Shown here: piece after piece, positions 8,148 to 16,272 of the stretch | How positions within the stretch are numbered: the first letter of the stretch is position 1 | Layout of the letters: the number at the start of each line of letters is the position of its first letter | Source: an uncultured Microbacterium sp. | GTDB taxonomy: Bacteria > Actinomycetota > Actinomycetes > Actinomycetales > Microbacteriaceae | DNA: 64,000 bases | Direction: 5' to 3' | NCBI RefSeq assembly: GCF_947489255.1 | Contig: NZ_CANLCY010000004.1 | Location: 62,001 to 126,000 of the forward strand | Program-made: the position numbers and the translations under genes | The notes under the pieces: generated by a model | Seen by the model: the letters and a program-made list of their open reading frames with translations, nothing else | Told to the model about the DNA's origin: nothing | The model's database searches: none

Positions 8148-9599
8148 ATGGTGCAGAGCTTCGAGCGCAAGCAGTCCGTCGCGATCGTCGGCGGAGGCCC
8201 CGGCGGATACGAGGCGGCCCTCTCCGCGGCCCAGCTCGGCGCCGACGTCACCCTCGTCGAGCGCGCCGGCGTCGGGGGATCGGCGGTCATCACCGACGTC
8301 GTCCCCTCCAAGACGCTCATCGCCACGGCCGACGCGGCCGTCGCCATCCGCAACGCCAGCGACCTGGGTGTGCAGCTCTTCGCGAAGGACGACCGCGGCA
8401 AGCCGCTGACCCCCGAGGTCGCCATCAACCTCGCGGCGGTCAACCAGCGTCTGCTCTCCCTGGCGCGCCAGCAGTCCGACGACATGCGCGCCTCGCTGCT
8501 CGACGCCGGCGTGCGCATCATCTCCGGTCACGGTCGACTCGACGGCAACGGAGCCGTGGTGGTCTCGACCGAGGCCGGCGGCACCGACTTCGACCGAGTC
8601 GAAGCCGAGACCCTCGTCGTCTCGGTGGGGGCGTCGCCGCGCGAGCTGCCCTCGGCCAAGCCCGACGGCCAGCGCATCCTCACGTGGACCCAGCTCTACA
8701 ACATGAAGTCGGTCCCCACGCACCTCATCGTGGTGGGCTCGGGTGTCACCGGCGCCGAGTTCGCCTCGGCGTACATGAACCTCGGGGCGAAGGTCACGCT
8801 CGTCTCCAGCCGCGACCAGGTGCTCCCCGGGGAGGACCAGGATGCCGCGGCCGTGCTCGAGCGCGTCTTCCAGCGCGGCGGCATGACGCTGCTGGCGAAG
8901 GCCCGAGCCGACTCGGTCGTCAACACCGGCGACGGCGTGACCGTGACCCTGTCCGACGGGCGCACGATCGAGGGCAGCCACTGCCTCATGGCCGTGGGCT
9001 CGATCCCGAACACCGCGGGACTCGGCCTCGAGCAGGCGGGCGTGCAGATGACGGCATCCGGCCACATCCGCGTGAACCGCGTCGCGCGCACCTCCGTGCC
9101 GAACATCTACGCCGCCGGCGACTGCACCAACTTCTACCCCCTAGCCTCGGTCGCATCGATGCAGGGGCGCCAGGCCATCTTCCACGCGCTCGGCGACATC
9201 GTCATCCCGCTCGAGACCCGCCGCATCACGGCCAACATCTTCACCGCGCCCGAGATCGCCACCGTCGGCTTCAGCGAGCAGGACGTCATCGAGGGGCGCA
9301 TCGCCGGCAAGGTGCGCAAGCTCCCTCTCTCGGCCAATCCGCGCGCCAAGATGCAGGGCATCACCGACGGCTTCGTCAAGCTCATCGCCCGCGAGGGAAG
9401 CGGAACGGTCATGGGCGGCGTGATCGTCGGACCGAAGGCCTCCGAGCTCATCTACCCGATCGCGATCGCCGTGGAGCGCCGCCTCACCGTCGACCAGGTG
9501 GCCCGCGTCTTCGCGGTCTACCCGTCGTTGACCTCGAGCATCACCGACGCCGCGCGCGCGATGCACATCGTCGACCGCGACGACCCCGGCGAGGACTGA
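8148..9599 (+). CDS. lpdA: NAD(P)H-quinone dehydrogenase, LpdA-type flavoprotein disulfide reductase homologue
   Basis: A 483-residue flavoprotein of the pyridine-nucleotide-disulfide oxidoreductase family, with an FAD-binding GGGPGG near the start, a second NAD(P)-binding GSGVTG, and the late FAD motif IYAAGD. The redox-active Cys pair of lipoamide dehydrogenase is absent: the segment reads GGSAVITDVVPSKT. The C-terminal His-Glu pair is also replaced (VYPSLTSSI). It therefore cannot act as a dihydrolipoamide dehydrogenase and matches the quinone-reducing LpdA class described in M. tuberculosis. The start ATG at 8148 follows from the promoter box; 8139 is the alternative. A hairpin at 9607-9630 probably terminates it. 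Confidence 0.85.
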   Translation: MVQSFERKQSVAIVGGGPGGYEAALSAAQLGADVTLVERAGVGGSAVITDVVPSKTLIATADAAVAIRNASDLGVQLFAKDDRGKPLTPEVAINLAAVNQRLLSLARQQSDDMRASLLDAGVRIISGHGRLDGNGAVVVSTEAGGTDFDRVEAETLVVSVGASPRELPSAKPDGQRILTWTQLYNMKSVPTHLIVVGSGVTGAEFASAYMNLGAKVTLVSSRDQVLPGEDQDAAAVLERVFQRGGMTLLAKARADSVVNTGDGVTVTLSDGRTIEGSHCLMAVGSIPNTAGLGLEQAGVQMTASGHIRVNRVARTSVPNIYAAGDCTNFYPLASVASMQGRQAIFHALGDIVIPLETRRITANIFTAPEIATVGFSEQDVIEGRIAGKVRKLPLSANPRAKMQGITDGFVKLIAREGSGTVMGGVIVGPKASELIYPIAIAVERRLTVDQVARVFAVYPSLTSSITDAARAMHIVDRDDPGED

Positions 9600-9631
9600 G
9601 CACACCGGATGCCGCGGCCTCGCGGCATCCG
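9591..9631. repeat. 3' end of lpdA with terminator, copy 1
   Basis: The last codons and stop (GAGGACTGA) plus the hairpin GGATGCCGC-GGCCTC-GCGGCATCC. A second, slightly diverged copy lies at 9782-9821, about 190 bases on. Confidence 0.7.
9607..9630 (+). terminator. Hairpin terminator of lpdA
   Basis: A perfect 9-base stem, GGATGCCGC (9607-9615) with GCGGCATCC (9622-9630), and a 6-base loop 7 bases after the stop. There is no U-tract, as is usual in high-GC actinobacteria. Confidence 0.65.
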
Positions 9632-9662
9632 TCGCCGTTCGGCGCCCCGCGGGTCCCCGCGC

Positions 9663-9729
9663 CGATGAACGCTCCCTGCACGGAGAAACGCTTCCGGAAC
9701 GCGTTTGTCCATGCAGCGCGCGTTTGTCG
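9663..9729. repeat. Nested palindromic element, family 4
   Basis: Inner arms 9676-9691 and 9701-9716 are 16 bases each with two mismatches around the loop TTCCGGAAC. Outer arms CGATGAACGCTC and GCGCGTTTGTCG extend it to 67 bases (9 of 12 paired). It lies between the two copies of the lpdA gene end. Confidence 0.65.
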
Positions 9730-9781
9730 CGGGGTGGGCTGCGCCGGCGGGGCACACCCCGCCGCGTTCCGGCCGCCTTGT

Positions 9782-9821
9782 GAGGACTGACCATCCCGGA
9801 TGCCGCAGCCTCGCGGCATCG
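9782..9821. repeat. Duplicate of the lpdA 3' end and terminator, copy 2
   Basis: GAGGACTGACCATCCCGGATGCC onward repeats 9591-9631 with few changes, including the stop codon and the hairpin (GATGCCGC with GCGGCATC). No gene body precedes it, so it is a detached copy of the gene end. Confidence 0.7.
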
Positions 9822-9834
9822 CCTCTCTCTGTGC

Positions 9835-9905
9835 GTCCCACTTATGGCGGTGCACGTCCCGTTTGTGGCGGGTTATGCGCGGTTGGACCGGCCAGAAGTG
9901 GGACG
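9835..9905. repeat. Palindromic element, family 2, copy D1
   Basis: A 71-base element whose ends GTCCCACTTATGG and CCAGAAGTGGGAC pair 12 of 13. Copy D2 begins exactly 142 bases later. Confidence 0.75.
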
Positions 9906-9976
9906 AAGGGTGTGTGCGGTGGGGTGCGCGCGGCGGGGTGCGCGCGGCGGGGTGTGTGCGCGGGGTGCGCGCGTGT
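9906..9976. repeat. Low-complexity spacer between D1 and D2
   Basis: About 14-base units close to GGCGGGGTGCGCGC are repeated three to four times. No coding signal was seen. Confidence 0.6.
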
Positions 9977-10047
9977 GTCCCACTTATGTCGGTGCATGTC
10001 CCACTTCTGGGGGGTTGTGGGCGATGGGACCGGCCACAAGTGGGACG
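9977..10047. repeat. Palindromic element, family 2, copy D2
   Basis: Same length and plan as D1: GTCCCACTTATG at the left end and CACAAGTGGGAC at the right, with an additional internal CCCACTTCTGG. About 80% identical to D1 by eye. Confidence 0.75.
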
Positions 10048-10137
10048 AGGGAGTCGGCGCCCGGCGGTAGGACTGACCATAAGTGGGACGAGGGAGTTCG
10101 CGTCCGGCGGTAGGACTGACCATAAGTGGGACGAGGG
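10038..10137. repeat. Tandem copies of the family-2 right arm, 43-bp period
   Basis: AAGTGGGACGAGGG recurs at 10038, 10081 and 10124, exactly 43 bases apart. Each of the last two is preceded by CCGGCGGTAGGACTGACCAT, which resembles the lpdA gene end (CCGGCGAGGACTGAG). No unique spacers are present, so it is not CRISPR-like. Confidence 0.75.
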
Positions 10138-10210
10138 GGTGCAGCGGGCGCCGCACGAACGACGGCGCCGCACCCCCGAAGGAGCGCGGCGCCGGACGAA
10201 CGAGCCGGGG

Positions 10211-11977
10211 TCAGCTGATCAGCAGCAGCTGGTGGCCCGCCGAGACGGTGGTACCGGGGTTCGCGTCGATGGAGGCGACCGTTCCGTCCTTGTGAGCCTG
10301 GATGGGCTGCTCCATCTTCATCGCCTCGAGCACGACGACCAGGTCGCCCTTGACGACCTGCTGGCCCTCCTCGACCGCGACCTTGACGATCGTGGCCTGC
10401 ATCGGCGACTTCACCGCGTCGCCGGTCGCTCCGGCGGCGGGGGAGGCCGCGTGCGAGCGGCGGGACGGCGGGGCGGCGGCGGGACGGCCGACCTGCGGGG
10501 CGGCGGCGGTGATGCGGTCGGGCAGGCTCACCTCGAGACGCTTGCCGCCGACCTCGACGACCACGGTGTGCCGGCCCGGGGCGGCCGCGGGGGCGTCGAG
10601 CTCGCCGTCCCACGCCGGGATGTCGTTGACGAACTCCGTCTCGATCCAGCGGGTGAAGACGCCGAAGGCGCCGTCCTCGGCCGTGAACGCGGGGTCGCGC
10701 ACGACCTTGCGGTGGAAGGGCAGCACGGTGGGCATGCCGGCGACTTCGAACTCGTCGAGCGCACGGCGGGCGCGCTCCAGCGCCTCGGCGCGGTCGCGGC
10801 CGGTGACGATGATCTTCGCGAGCAGGGAGTCGAAGGCGCCCGAGACGGTGTCGCCCGCCGTGACGCCGGAGTCCAGGCGCAGGCCGGGACCGCCGAAGGT
10901 CTTGAAGACGTGGATGGGGCCGGGCTGGGGGAGGAAGCCGCGGCCGGGGTCCTCGCCGTTGATGCGGAACTCGATCGAGTGCCCGGTGGGGGCGGGGTCG
11001 TCGTACCCGAGCTCCTCGCCCTCGGCGACGCGGAACTGCTCGCGCACGAGGTCGATGCCGGTGACCTCCTCCGACACGGGGTGCTCCACCTGCAGGCGCG
11101 TGTTGACCTCGAGGAACGAGATGGTGCCGTCCGCTCCGATGAGGAACTCGCACGTTCCGGCGCCGACGTAGCCGACCTCCTGGAGGATGGCCTTGGATGC
11201 CGAGTAGAGGATCGCGTTCTGCTCGTCGGTGAGGAACGGCGCGGGGGCTTCTTCGACGAGCTTCTGGTGGCGGCGCTGCAGCGAGCAGTCGCGCGTGGAG
11301 ACGACGACGACATTGCCGGCGACGTCGGCCAGGCACTGCGTCTCGACGTGGCGCGGCTTGTCGAGGTACTTCTCGACGAAGCACTCGCCGCGGCCGAAGG
11401 CGGCGACGGCCTCGCGGGTGGCCGATTCGAACATCTCGGCGACCTCGTCGAGTTCGCGGGCGACCTTGAGGCCGCGCCCGCCGCCGCCGTACGCGGCCTT
11501 GATCGCGATGGGCAGTCCCACCTGCTCCGCGAAGGCGATCACCTCATCGGCCCCCGAGACGGGGCCGGGGGTACCGGGAGCCAGGGGCGCGCCGACCTTC
11601 TCGGCGACGTGACGCGCGGTGACCTTGTCGCCGAGCGCCTCGATGGCGTCGGGCGAGGGACCGATCCAGATCAGCCCGGCACCGATGACGGCGCGGGCGA
11701 AGTCGGCGTTCTCCGCGAGGAATCCGTATCCGGGGTGCACCGCGTCGGCGCCGGAACGGCGGGCGACCGAGAGGATCTTCTCGATCGAGAGGTAGGTGTC
11801 GGCGCTGGTCGACCCGTCCAGGGCGTACGCCTCGTCGGCGAGGCGGGCGTGCAGCGCGTCACGGTCCTGGTCGGCGTAGACGGCGACGGAGGCCTTGCCC
11901 GAGTCGCGGGCGGCGCGGATGACACGGACGGCGATCTCGCCGCGGTTGGCGACAAGGACCTTGGCGATCTTCGGCAT
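10211..11977 (-). CDS. accA3: Acyl-CoA carboxylase alpha subunit (biotin carboxylase + BCCP)
   Basis: A 588-residue subunit that carboxylates its own biotin with ATP and bicarbonate, supplying AccD-type carboxyltransferases for malonyl- or methylmalonyl-CoA. The biotin-carboxylase N-domain begins [17 protein letters not shown]. The ATP-grasp glycine loop is GGGGRG, the catalytic segment is [12 protein letters not shown], and the biotinyl Lys554 lies in EAMKMEQP in the C-terminal BCCP domain. A Pro/Ala linker (about 480-515) joins them. The start ATG at 11977 has TAGGCT 6 bases upstream. It belongs with accE, accD and birA at 17.6-20.3 kb. Confidence 0.95.
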   Translation of the reverse strand: MPKIAKVLVANRGEIAVRVIRAARDSGKASVAVYADQDRDALHARLADEAYALDGSTSADTYLSIEKILSVARRSGADAVHPGYGFLAENADFARAVIGAGLIWIGPSPDAIEALGDKVTARHVAEKVGAPLAPGTPGPVSGADEVIAFAEQVGLPIAIKAAYGGGGRGLKVARELDEVAEMFESATREAVAAFGRGECFVEKYLDKPRHVETQCLADVAGNVVVVSTRDCSLQRRHQKLVEEAPAPFLTDEQNAILYSASKAILQEVGYVGAGTCEFLIGADGTISFLEVNTRLQVEHPVSEEVTGIDLVREQFRVAEGEELGYDDPAPTGHSIEFRINGEDPGRGFLPQPGPIHVFKTFGGPGLRLDSGVTAGDTVSGAFDSLLAKIIVTGRDRAEALERARRALDEFEVAGMPTVLPFHRKVVRDPAFTAEDGAFGVFTRWIETEFVNDIPAWDGELDAPAAAPGRHTVVVEVGGKRLEVSLPDRITAAAPQVGRPAAAPPSRRSHAASPAAGATGDAVKSPMQATIVKVAVEEGQQVVKGDLVVVLEAMKMEQPIQAHKDGTVASIDANPGTTVSAGHQLLLIS

Positions 11978-11983
11978 CCTCCC

Positions 11984-11989
11984 AGCCTA
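11984..11989 (-). promoter_or_regulatory. Candidate -10 box, leaderless start of accA3
   Basis: TAGGCT, 6 bases before the ATG. The GGGAGG between them looks like a ribosome site but directly abuts the ATG. Confidence 0.55.
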
Positions 11990-12054
11990 TCGAGGGGGCC
12001 CGCCGCTCTTTTGACACTCCTCGACAAGAAACGCCGAAGAACGTGTGCGAGTGT

Positions 12055-12702
12055 CTACGAACGGTTCCACAGCGACGTCCACGAGCCGCCGAGCTCGCGG
12101 ACGAGACGCCGCACGGTCGACACCGACATCCCGACCACGGTGGAGGGGTCGCCCTCGACACGCTCGATGAACGCCCCGCCGAGGCTGTCGACGGTGAACG
12201 CGCCCGCGACCAGCAGCGGCTCGCCACTGGCGACGTAGTCCGCGATCTCGTCGTCGTCGACGTCGGCGGCGAAGCTCACCGAGGCCTCCGCCACGGCGAA
12301 CGCCTCCCGTGGCTCGGCGCCGGGGGAGAGCCGGAACACGCTGTGCCCGGAGTGCAGCACGCCGGTGCGTCCGCGCATGTCGCGCCAGCGCTGCGTGGCG
12401 ACCTCCGCCGTGTAGGGCTTGCCGAGGATCTCGTCGCCGAGGGCGAACATCGAGTCGCCGCCGATGACGAAACCGTCGAACGCGGGTTGGTCCGCCCGCA
12501 GGCGCTGCGCGACGTCGGCCGCCTTGCGGCGCGCGAGCAGCAGGACGTGCTCCGCAGCGGGCAGGCGCCGCCCCTCGGCGGCCTCGACCTCGGCGACCAC
12601 GGCCTCTTCGTCGACCCGAGGTGCTCGCGCCTCGGGTTCGATCCCCGCCTGGCGCAGCAGCATCAGACGGGCGGGAGAAGTGGATGCCAGGCACACGCGC
12701 AT
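12055..12702 (-). CDS. maf: Maf-family nucleoside triphosphate pyrophosphatase
   Basis: A 215-residue Maf/HAM1-like pyrophosphatase. Such enzymes hydrolyse non-canonical or modified nucleotides and are linked to division control. Seen are the N-terminal LASTSPARLMLL (the usual SPRR reads SPAR), the GGDSMF segment, the GKP motif and VVGMSVSTV near the C-terminus. The gene is the usual neighbour of acyl-CoA carboxylase genes in actinobacteria. TAGCGT lies 6 bases before the ATG at 12702. Confidence 0.9.
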   Translation of the reverse strand: MRVCLASTSPARLMLLRQAGIEPEARAPRVDEEAVVAEVEAAEGRRLPAAEHVLLLARRKAADVAQRLRADQPAFDGFVIGGDSMFALGDEILGKPYTAEVATQRWRDMRGRTGVLHSGHSVFRLSPGAEPREAFAVAEASVSFAADVDDDEIADYVASGEPLLVAGAFTVDSLGGAFIERVEGDPSTVVGMSVSTVRRLVRELGGSWTSLWNRS

Positions 12703-12708
12703 GCGCCC

Positions 12709-12714
12709 ACGCTA
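12709..12714 (-). promoter_or_regulatory. Candidate -10 box, leaderless start of maf
   Basis: TAGCGT, 6 bases before the ATG at 12702. Confidence 0.55.
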
Positions 12715-12738
12715 CCCACGCGCCGGGGGCTCCGGACC

Positions 12739-12942
12739 CTTCGACGGGCTCAGGGTCCTCGGTTCGCGAGGGGGTCGAGCGTGTCGGATTCGCCGGGTCG
12801 TGCGGGGTTGCGGACCCTTCGACAGGCTCAGGGTCCTCCGGTGGCGAGGTGGCTGAGCCTGTCGAAGCCACGGGTCGTGCGGGTCCCCACCCTTCGACGG
12901 GCTCAGGGTCCGCCGGTGGTGAGGTGGCTGAGCCTGTCGAAG
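12739..12942. repeat. Cluster of CTTCGACAGGCTCAG hairpins (family 3)
   Basis: Three forward arms (12739-12753, 12817-12831, 12892-12906) and two reverse arms (12853-12867, 12928-12942). The middle pair is a perfect 15-base stem with a 21-base loop; the last pair has one mismatch. This motif is abundant in many actinobacterial genomes (from memory). The rest of the 302-base gap 12703-13004 shows nothing else except a C-run at 12961-12969 and a promoter box. Confidence 0.8.
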
Positions 12943-12992
12943 CCACCGGGCCCGGCCACGCCCCCCCCCGGCTGCCTCCCGGCCGCGTGTGA

Positions 12993-12998
12993 CAGGCT
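12993..12998 (+). promoter_or_regulatory. Candidate -10 box before the RNA methyltransferase
   Basis: CAGGCT, 6 bases before the ATG at 13005. Confidence 0.45.
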
Positions 12999-13004
12999 CG
13001 GGGG

Positions 13005-14267
13005 ATGCACGACGGCGACCTCATCGAACTCGACATCACCGGCATCGCCCACGGCGGGGTGTTCGTCGGGCGGCACGAGGGGCGCGTCGTCTTCGTCCCC
13101 GACACCCTGCCGGGCGAGCGCATCCGCGCTCGGCTCACGGACACCCGCAAGAAGGCGTTCTGGCGAGCGGAGGCGATCGAGGTGCTGGAGGCCGCCCCCG
13201 AACGGCAGCCGCACGTGTGGGCGGCGGCGGCGATCGACGTCGATCCGTCGGAGAGGGTCGGCGGTGCCGAGTTCGGTCACATCCACCTCGACCACCAACG
13301 CGCGTTGAAGGAGCGCGTCATCCGCGAGGCGGTCGAGCGGGTCGGTCGGCTCGAGCTCCCCGTCGAGGTCGCGGCCGCGGGCGACGACGAGCAGCGCGAG
13401 TCGTCCGACGGCACCGGGTGGCGCACCCGTGTGAGCCTGCACGTCGACGAGGCCGGGCGTGTCGGGGCTTTCGCCGCCCGCTCGCATCACGTCGTCGAGA
13501 CCGCCGACCTCCCGCTGGCCACCGACGCCATCGCCCGCGCGGCATCCGAGGTGCGGGCGGGCCGCGCCCTGCCCGGACGCATCGATCTGGTCCAGCCCTC
13601 CGACGGTCGTGTGCGCATCCTTCCGCGTCCCGACGGCGAGCGCGCGCCCGTGGAGTCCGAGGTGGTCGAGGAGCGCGTCGGCGATCGCGTGTTCCGCGTC
13701 GACGCGGGCGGATTCTGGCAGGTGCACCGTCTGGCGGCGCGCACGCTGACCTCGCTCGTCACGGCGGAGCTCACGGCATCCCTCGGCGGACTCGATCCCG
13801 AGGCCACGCACCTCGACCTCTACGGCGGGGTGGGCCTGTTCGCTGCGACGCTCGGCGAGATGGGCGGGCGCGGAACGCGCGTGGTGAGCGTCGAGAGCGA
13901 CCCTCGCGCCACCGAGCACGCGGGCGAGAACCTCGCGGAGTGGATCGGCGCGCGTGCCGAGACGGCGCGTGTCGACCGGTTCGTGGCCACGCTCGGCGCT
14001 GACGCCTCCGCGCGGGAACGCGAGCGCCTCTCGCGCGGTGTCGTGCTGCTGGACCCGCCGCGCGCCGGCGCCGGTCGCGCCGTGGTCGAGGGCATCGCGG
14101 CTCTGGCCCCGACGGCGGTCGTGTACGTCGCCTGCGACCCGGTCGCCCTCTCGCGCGATCTCGCGACCTTCGCCGAGCTCGGCTATCGGGCCGACCGCGG
14201 CATCCGGGGAGTCGATCTGTTCCCGAACTCGCACCACGTCGAAGCGGTCGCCGTCCTGCGTCGCTGA
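13005..14267 (+). CDS. Class I SAM-dependent RNA (uracil-5-)methyltransferase, TrmA/RlmC/RlmD family
   Basis: A 420-residue cytosolic enzyme that adds C5-methyl groups to uridine in rRNA or tRNA. An N-terminal TRAM domain (about 1-60) precedes the methyltransferase domain, with SAM motif LDLYGGVGLFA and the nucleophile Cys377 in YVACDP. The iron-sulfur cysteines found in E. coli RlmD are missing; the region reads GGAEFGHIHLDHQ, as is usual in actinobacterial homologues. rRNA versus tRNA specificity is not decidable. The ATG at 13005 is supported by the promoter box. Confidence 0.85.
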   Translation: MHDGDLIELDITGIAHGGVFVGRHEGRVVFVPDTLPGERIRARLTDTRKKAFWRAEAIEVLEAAPERQPHVWAAAAIDVDPSERVGGAEFGHIHLDHQRALKERVIREAVERVGRLELPVEVAAAGDDEQRESSDGTGWRTRVSLHVDEAGRVGAFAARSHHVVETADLPLATDAIARAASEVRAGRALPGRIDLVQPSDGRVRILPRPDGERAPVESEVVEERVGDRVFRVDAGGFWQVHRLAARTLTSLVTAELTASLGGLDPEATHLDLYGGVGLFAATLGEMGGRGTRVVSVESDPRATEHAGENLAEWIGARAETARVDRFVATLGADASARERERLSRGVVLLDPPRAGAGRAVVEGIAALAPTAVVYVACDPVALSRDLATFAELGYRADRGIRGVDLFPNSHHVEAVAVLRR

Positions 14268-14345
14268 GCCTCTGGCGAGCGTGCGCCCGTCGCGATGACG
14301 CGCCGTACCGCGAAGGTCCTCCTGCGCGGCGGAGGGCAGCGCCGA

Positions 14346-14351
14346 TACGAT
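14346..14351 (+). promoter_or_regulatory. Candidate -10 box, leaderless start of the LuxR regulator
   Basis: TACGAT, 6 bases before the ATG at 14358. Confidence 0.6.
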
Positions 14352-14357
14352 GACGGG

Positions 14358-15023
14358 ATGACGCGCGTCGCCCTCATCGATGACCACGAGTCGGTCCGGC
14401 TCGGGTTGGAGGCCGCCCTCGCGCGCACGGAGGCCACGAAGGTCGTCTTCTCCGGCGCGAACGTGGCCGCCTACCTCACGTGGCGCCAGAGCGCGGCCGA
14501 GACGCCGGCTGATGTCGTCGTGCTCGATCTCACCCTCGGCGACGGCACGACCGTGTCGGAGAACGTCGACCGTGTCGTCCGCGACGGCTCGAGCGTGATC
14601 ATCCACAGCGTCGCCGACCGCGCCGGAGCGGTGCGCGAAGCCCTCGCCGCCGGAGCCGCCGGGATCGTCAGCAAGTCGTCGCCCACGCACGAGGTGCTGG
14701 GCGCGATCAGCACCGTCGCGCGCGGTGAGCTGCTCGACAACGTCGAGTGGGCCAGCGCCGTCGAGGGCGACCGCGACTTCGCCGACGCCCAGTTGTCGGC
14801 ACGCGAGCGCGAGGTGCTGCGTCTGTACGCGGCGGGGCTTCCGCTGAAGGCCGTGGCCGAGCGGCTCGGGGTGGCGTACTCCACGGCGAAAGAGAACATC
14901 ACCCGCGTGCGGGTGAAGTACGTCGAGGTGGGGCGGCCCGCACCCACCAAGGTCGATCTGCTGCGTCGAGCCATGGAAGACGGCATCCTGCAGGATGCGC
15001 CAGATGACGCCGGCCGTGGCTGA
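14358..15023 (+). CDS. LuxR/NarL-family response regulator
   Basis: A 221-residue two-component response regulator. The receiver domain (1-125) has the acidic pair in LIDDHES, the phospho-acceptor Asp57 in VVVLDLTLGD and a lysine in VSKSSP. The C-terminal LuxR helix-turn-helix spans LSAREREVLRLYAAG to STAKENITRVRVKY. It overlaps the histidine-kinase gene by 20 bases, so the two are one operon. The regulon is unknown. Confidence 0.9.
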   Translation: MTRVALIDDHESVRLGLEAALARTEATKVVFSGANVAAYLTWRQSAAETPADVVVLDLTLGDGTTVSENVDRVVRDGSSVIIHSVADRAGAVREALAAGAAGIVSKSSPTHEVLGAISTVARGELLDNVEWASAVEGDRDFADAQLSAREREVLRLYAAGLPLKAVAERLGVAYSTAKENITRVRVKYVEVGRPAPTKVDLLRRAMEDGILQDAPDDAGRG

Positions 15024-16272
15024 ATCGGACCGGTCGGTGCTCGACGAGGCGTGGGGTCGCATCCCGCACACGCGCGAGAGTCAGGCCGACCAGGGGACGT
15101 TCACCCAGACACGCATCGAACGCGTCATCACCCTCATCGTGGGCCCGGGCTCGCTCGTGCTCGGTGCGCAGGCGTTCGTCGCCGCCTTCGGCCCCGGCGA
15201 CGAGGCCGAGGGGTGGCACACGCCGCTGGTGCTGGCGGTGTTCGTCCCCCTCGTCGCCATGATCATCGCCTGCAGCGTCGGGCGCTTCGCGCGGGTGTTC
15301 TCGGGCATCTTCGCCGTGGTGTTCGTGCTGGCGCTGGCGGTCTGGCCGCTCGCGACCGCCGGCGGTCCGTCGCCGGCGCCGACCGAGAACCCCTGGATCT
15401 TCTACCTCGTCAACGTGGCCACCGTGTCGACGATCGTCGCGTTCCCCCTCGCGCTGCAGGTCGTGTGGACGATCGCGACGCCCCTCCTGTTCGGCGTCGT
15501 GCGCCTGCTCCAGGCGGGCGGGCAGCCGGAGTTCGTGGTGCCGGTCATCCTCGACGTGACGTTCGCCCTCATCCTCGGCAGCGTGCTGCTGACGCTCGGG
15601 TGGATGTACCGCTCGATCGCCGCCAACGTCGACCAGGCGCGCGCGGTCGCCGTGTCGAGCTACGCCTCGGCGGCGGCCACCGCGGCCACCGAGCACGAAC
15701 GCGTCGCGGTCGCCGCCCTGATGCACGACAGCGTCCTCGGCGCCCTGCTCGCCGCGGAGCGCGCCTCCAGCCCGCGTGAACGCACGCTCGCCGTGAGCAT
15801 GGCTCGCGAGGCGTTGACACGGCTCGCCAACGCCGAGAAGGACTCCCTCGAGGGCAGCGACGAGCCCGTGCCCGCCCTGCGTCTCGCCGACGACATCGAG
15901 GTGGCCGCCCGTGAGCTCGGCGTCGACCTCGTCGTCACCCGCACGGTGGAGGAGGGCACGCCGCGTGTCCCCGGCCGCGTGGCCCGTGCCCTCGTCCTCG
16001 CCGCCATGCAGGCCGTCGCCAACGCGGTGCAGCACGCCGATGCGCAGGGTCTCTCGGTCGAGCTCACGGGAGACAGTGCGCCGGGCGGCGTCGCCGTGCG
16101 CGTTCGCGACACGGGGCCGGGGTTCGACGTGGCGGCCATCCCCGACGACCGTCTCGGCATCCGCGGGTCGATCAACGCCCGCCTGGCCGCCGTCGGCGGG
16201 CGCAGCGACATCGATTCGACCTCCGCCGGCACGACGGTGACCCTCGAGTGGGAAGCGGGTGACCGCTGGTGA
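15004..16272 (+). CDS. Membrane sensor histidine kinase (HisKA_3/NarX-like)
   Basis: A 422-residue kinase partner of the preceding regulator. Four or more membrane segments lie within about residues 40-205. The dimerisation/phosphotransfer segment carries His241 in LMHDSVLGALL. The C-terminal ATPase has an N-box (NAVQHADAQ) and G-box (DTGPGFD, LGIRGSI). The ATG at 15004 is preceded by AGGA at 14992-14995; ATG 14995 is an alternative. The stop overlaps the next gene by GTGA. No extracellular sensor domain of recognised type is visible. Confidence 0.88.
   Translation: MTPAVAESDRSVLDEAWGRIPHTRESQADQGTFTQTRIERVITLIVGPGSLVLGAQAFVAAFGPGDEAEGWHTPLVLAVFVPLVAMIIACSVGRFARVFSGIFAVVFVLALAVWPLATAGGPSPAPTENPWIFYLVNVATVSTIVAFPLALQVVWTIATPLLFGVVRLLQAGGQPEFVVPVILDVTFALILGSVLLTLGWMYRSIAANVDQARAVAVSSYASAAATAATEHERVAVAALMHDSVLGALLAAERASSPRERTLAVSMAREALTRLANAEKDSLEGSDEPVPALRLADDIEVAARELGVDLVVTRTVEEGTPRVPGRVARALVLAAMQAVANAVQHADAQGLSVELTGDSAPGGVAVRVRDTGPGFDVAAIPDDRLGIRGSINARLAAVGGRSDIDSTSAGTTVTLEWEAGDRW

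Noticed and set aside
10038..10137. Possible CRISPR-like array
   Set aside because: The 43-bp units are repeated throughout with no unique spacers and only about 2.3 copies.
9704..10173. Overlapping small open frames in both strands of the lpdA-accA3 gap
   Set aside because: They translate the palindromes themselves (recurring SHLW/KWDEG text); no start signals and no protein features.
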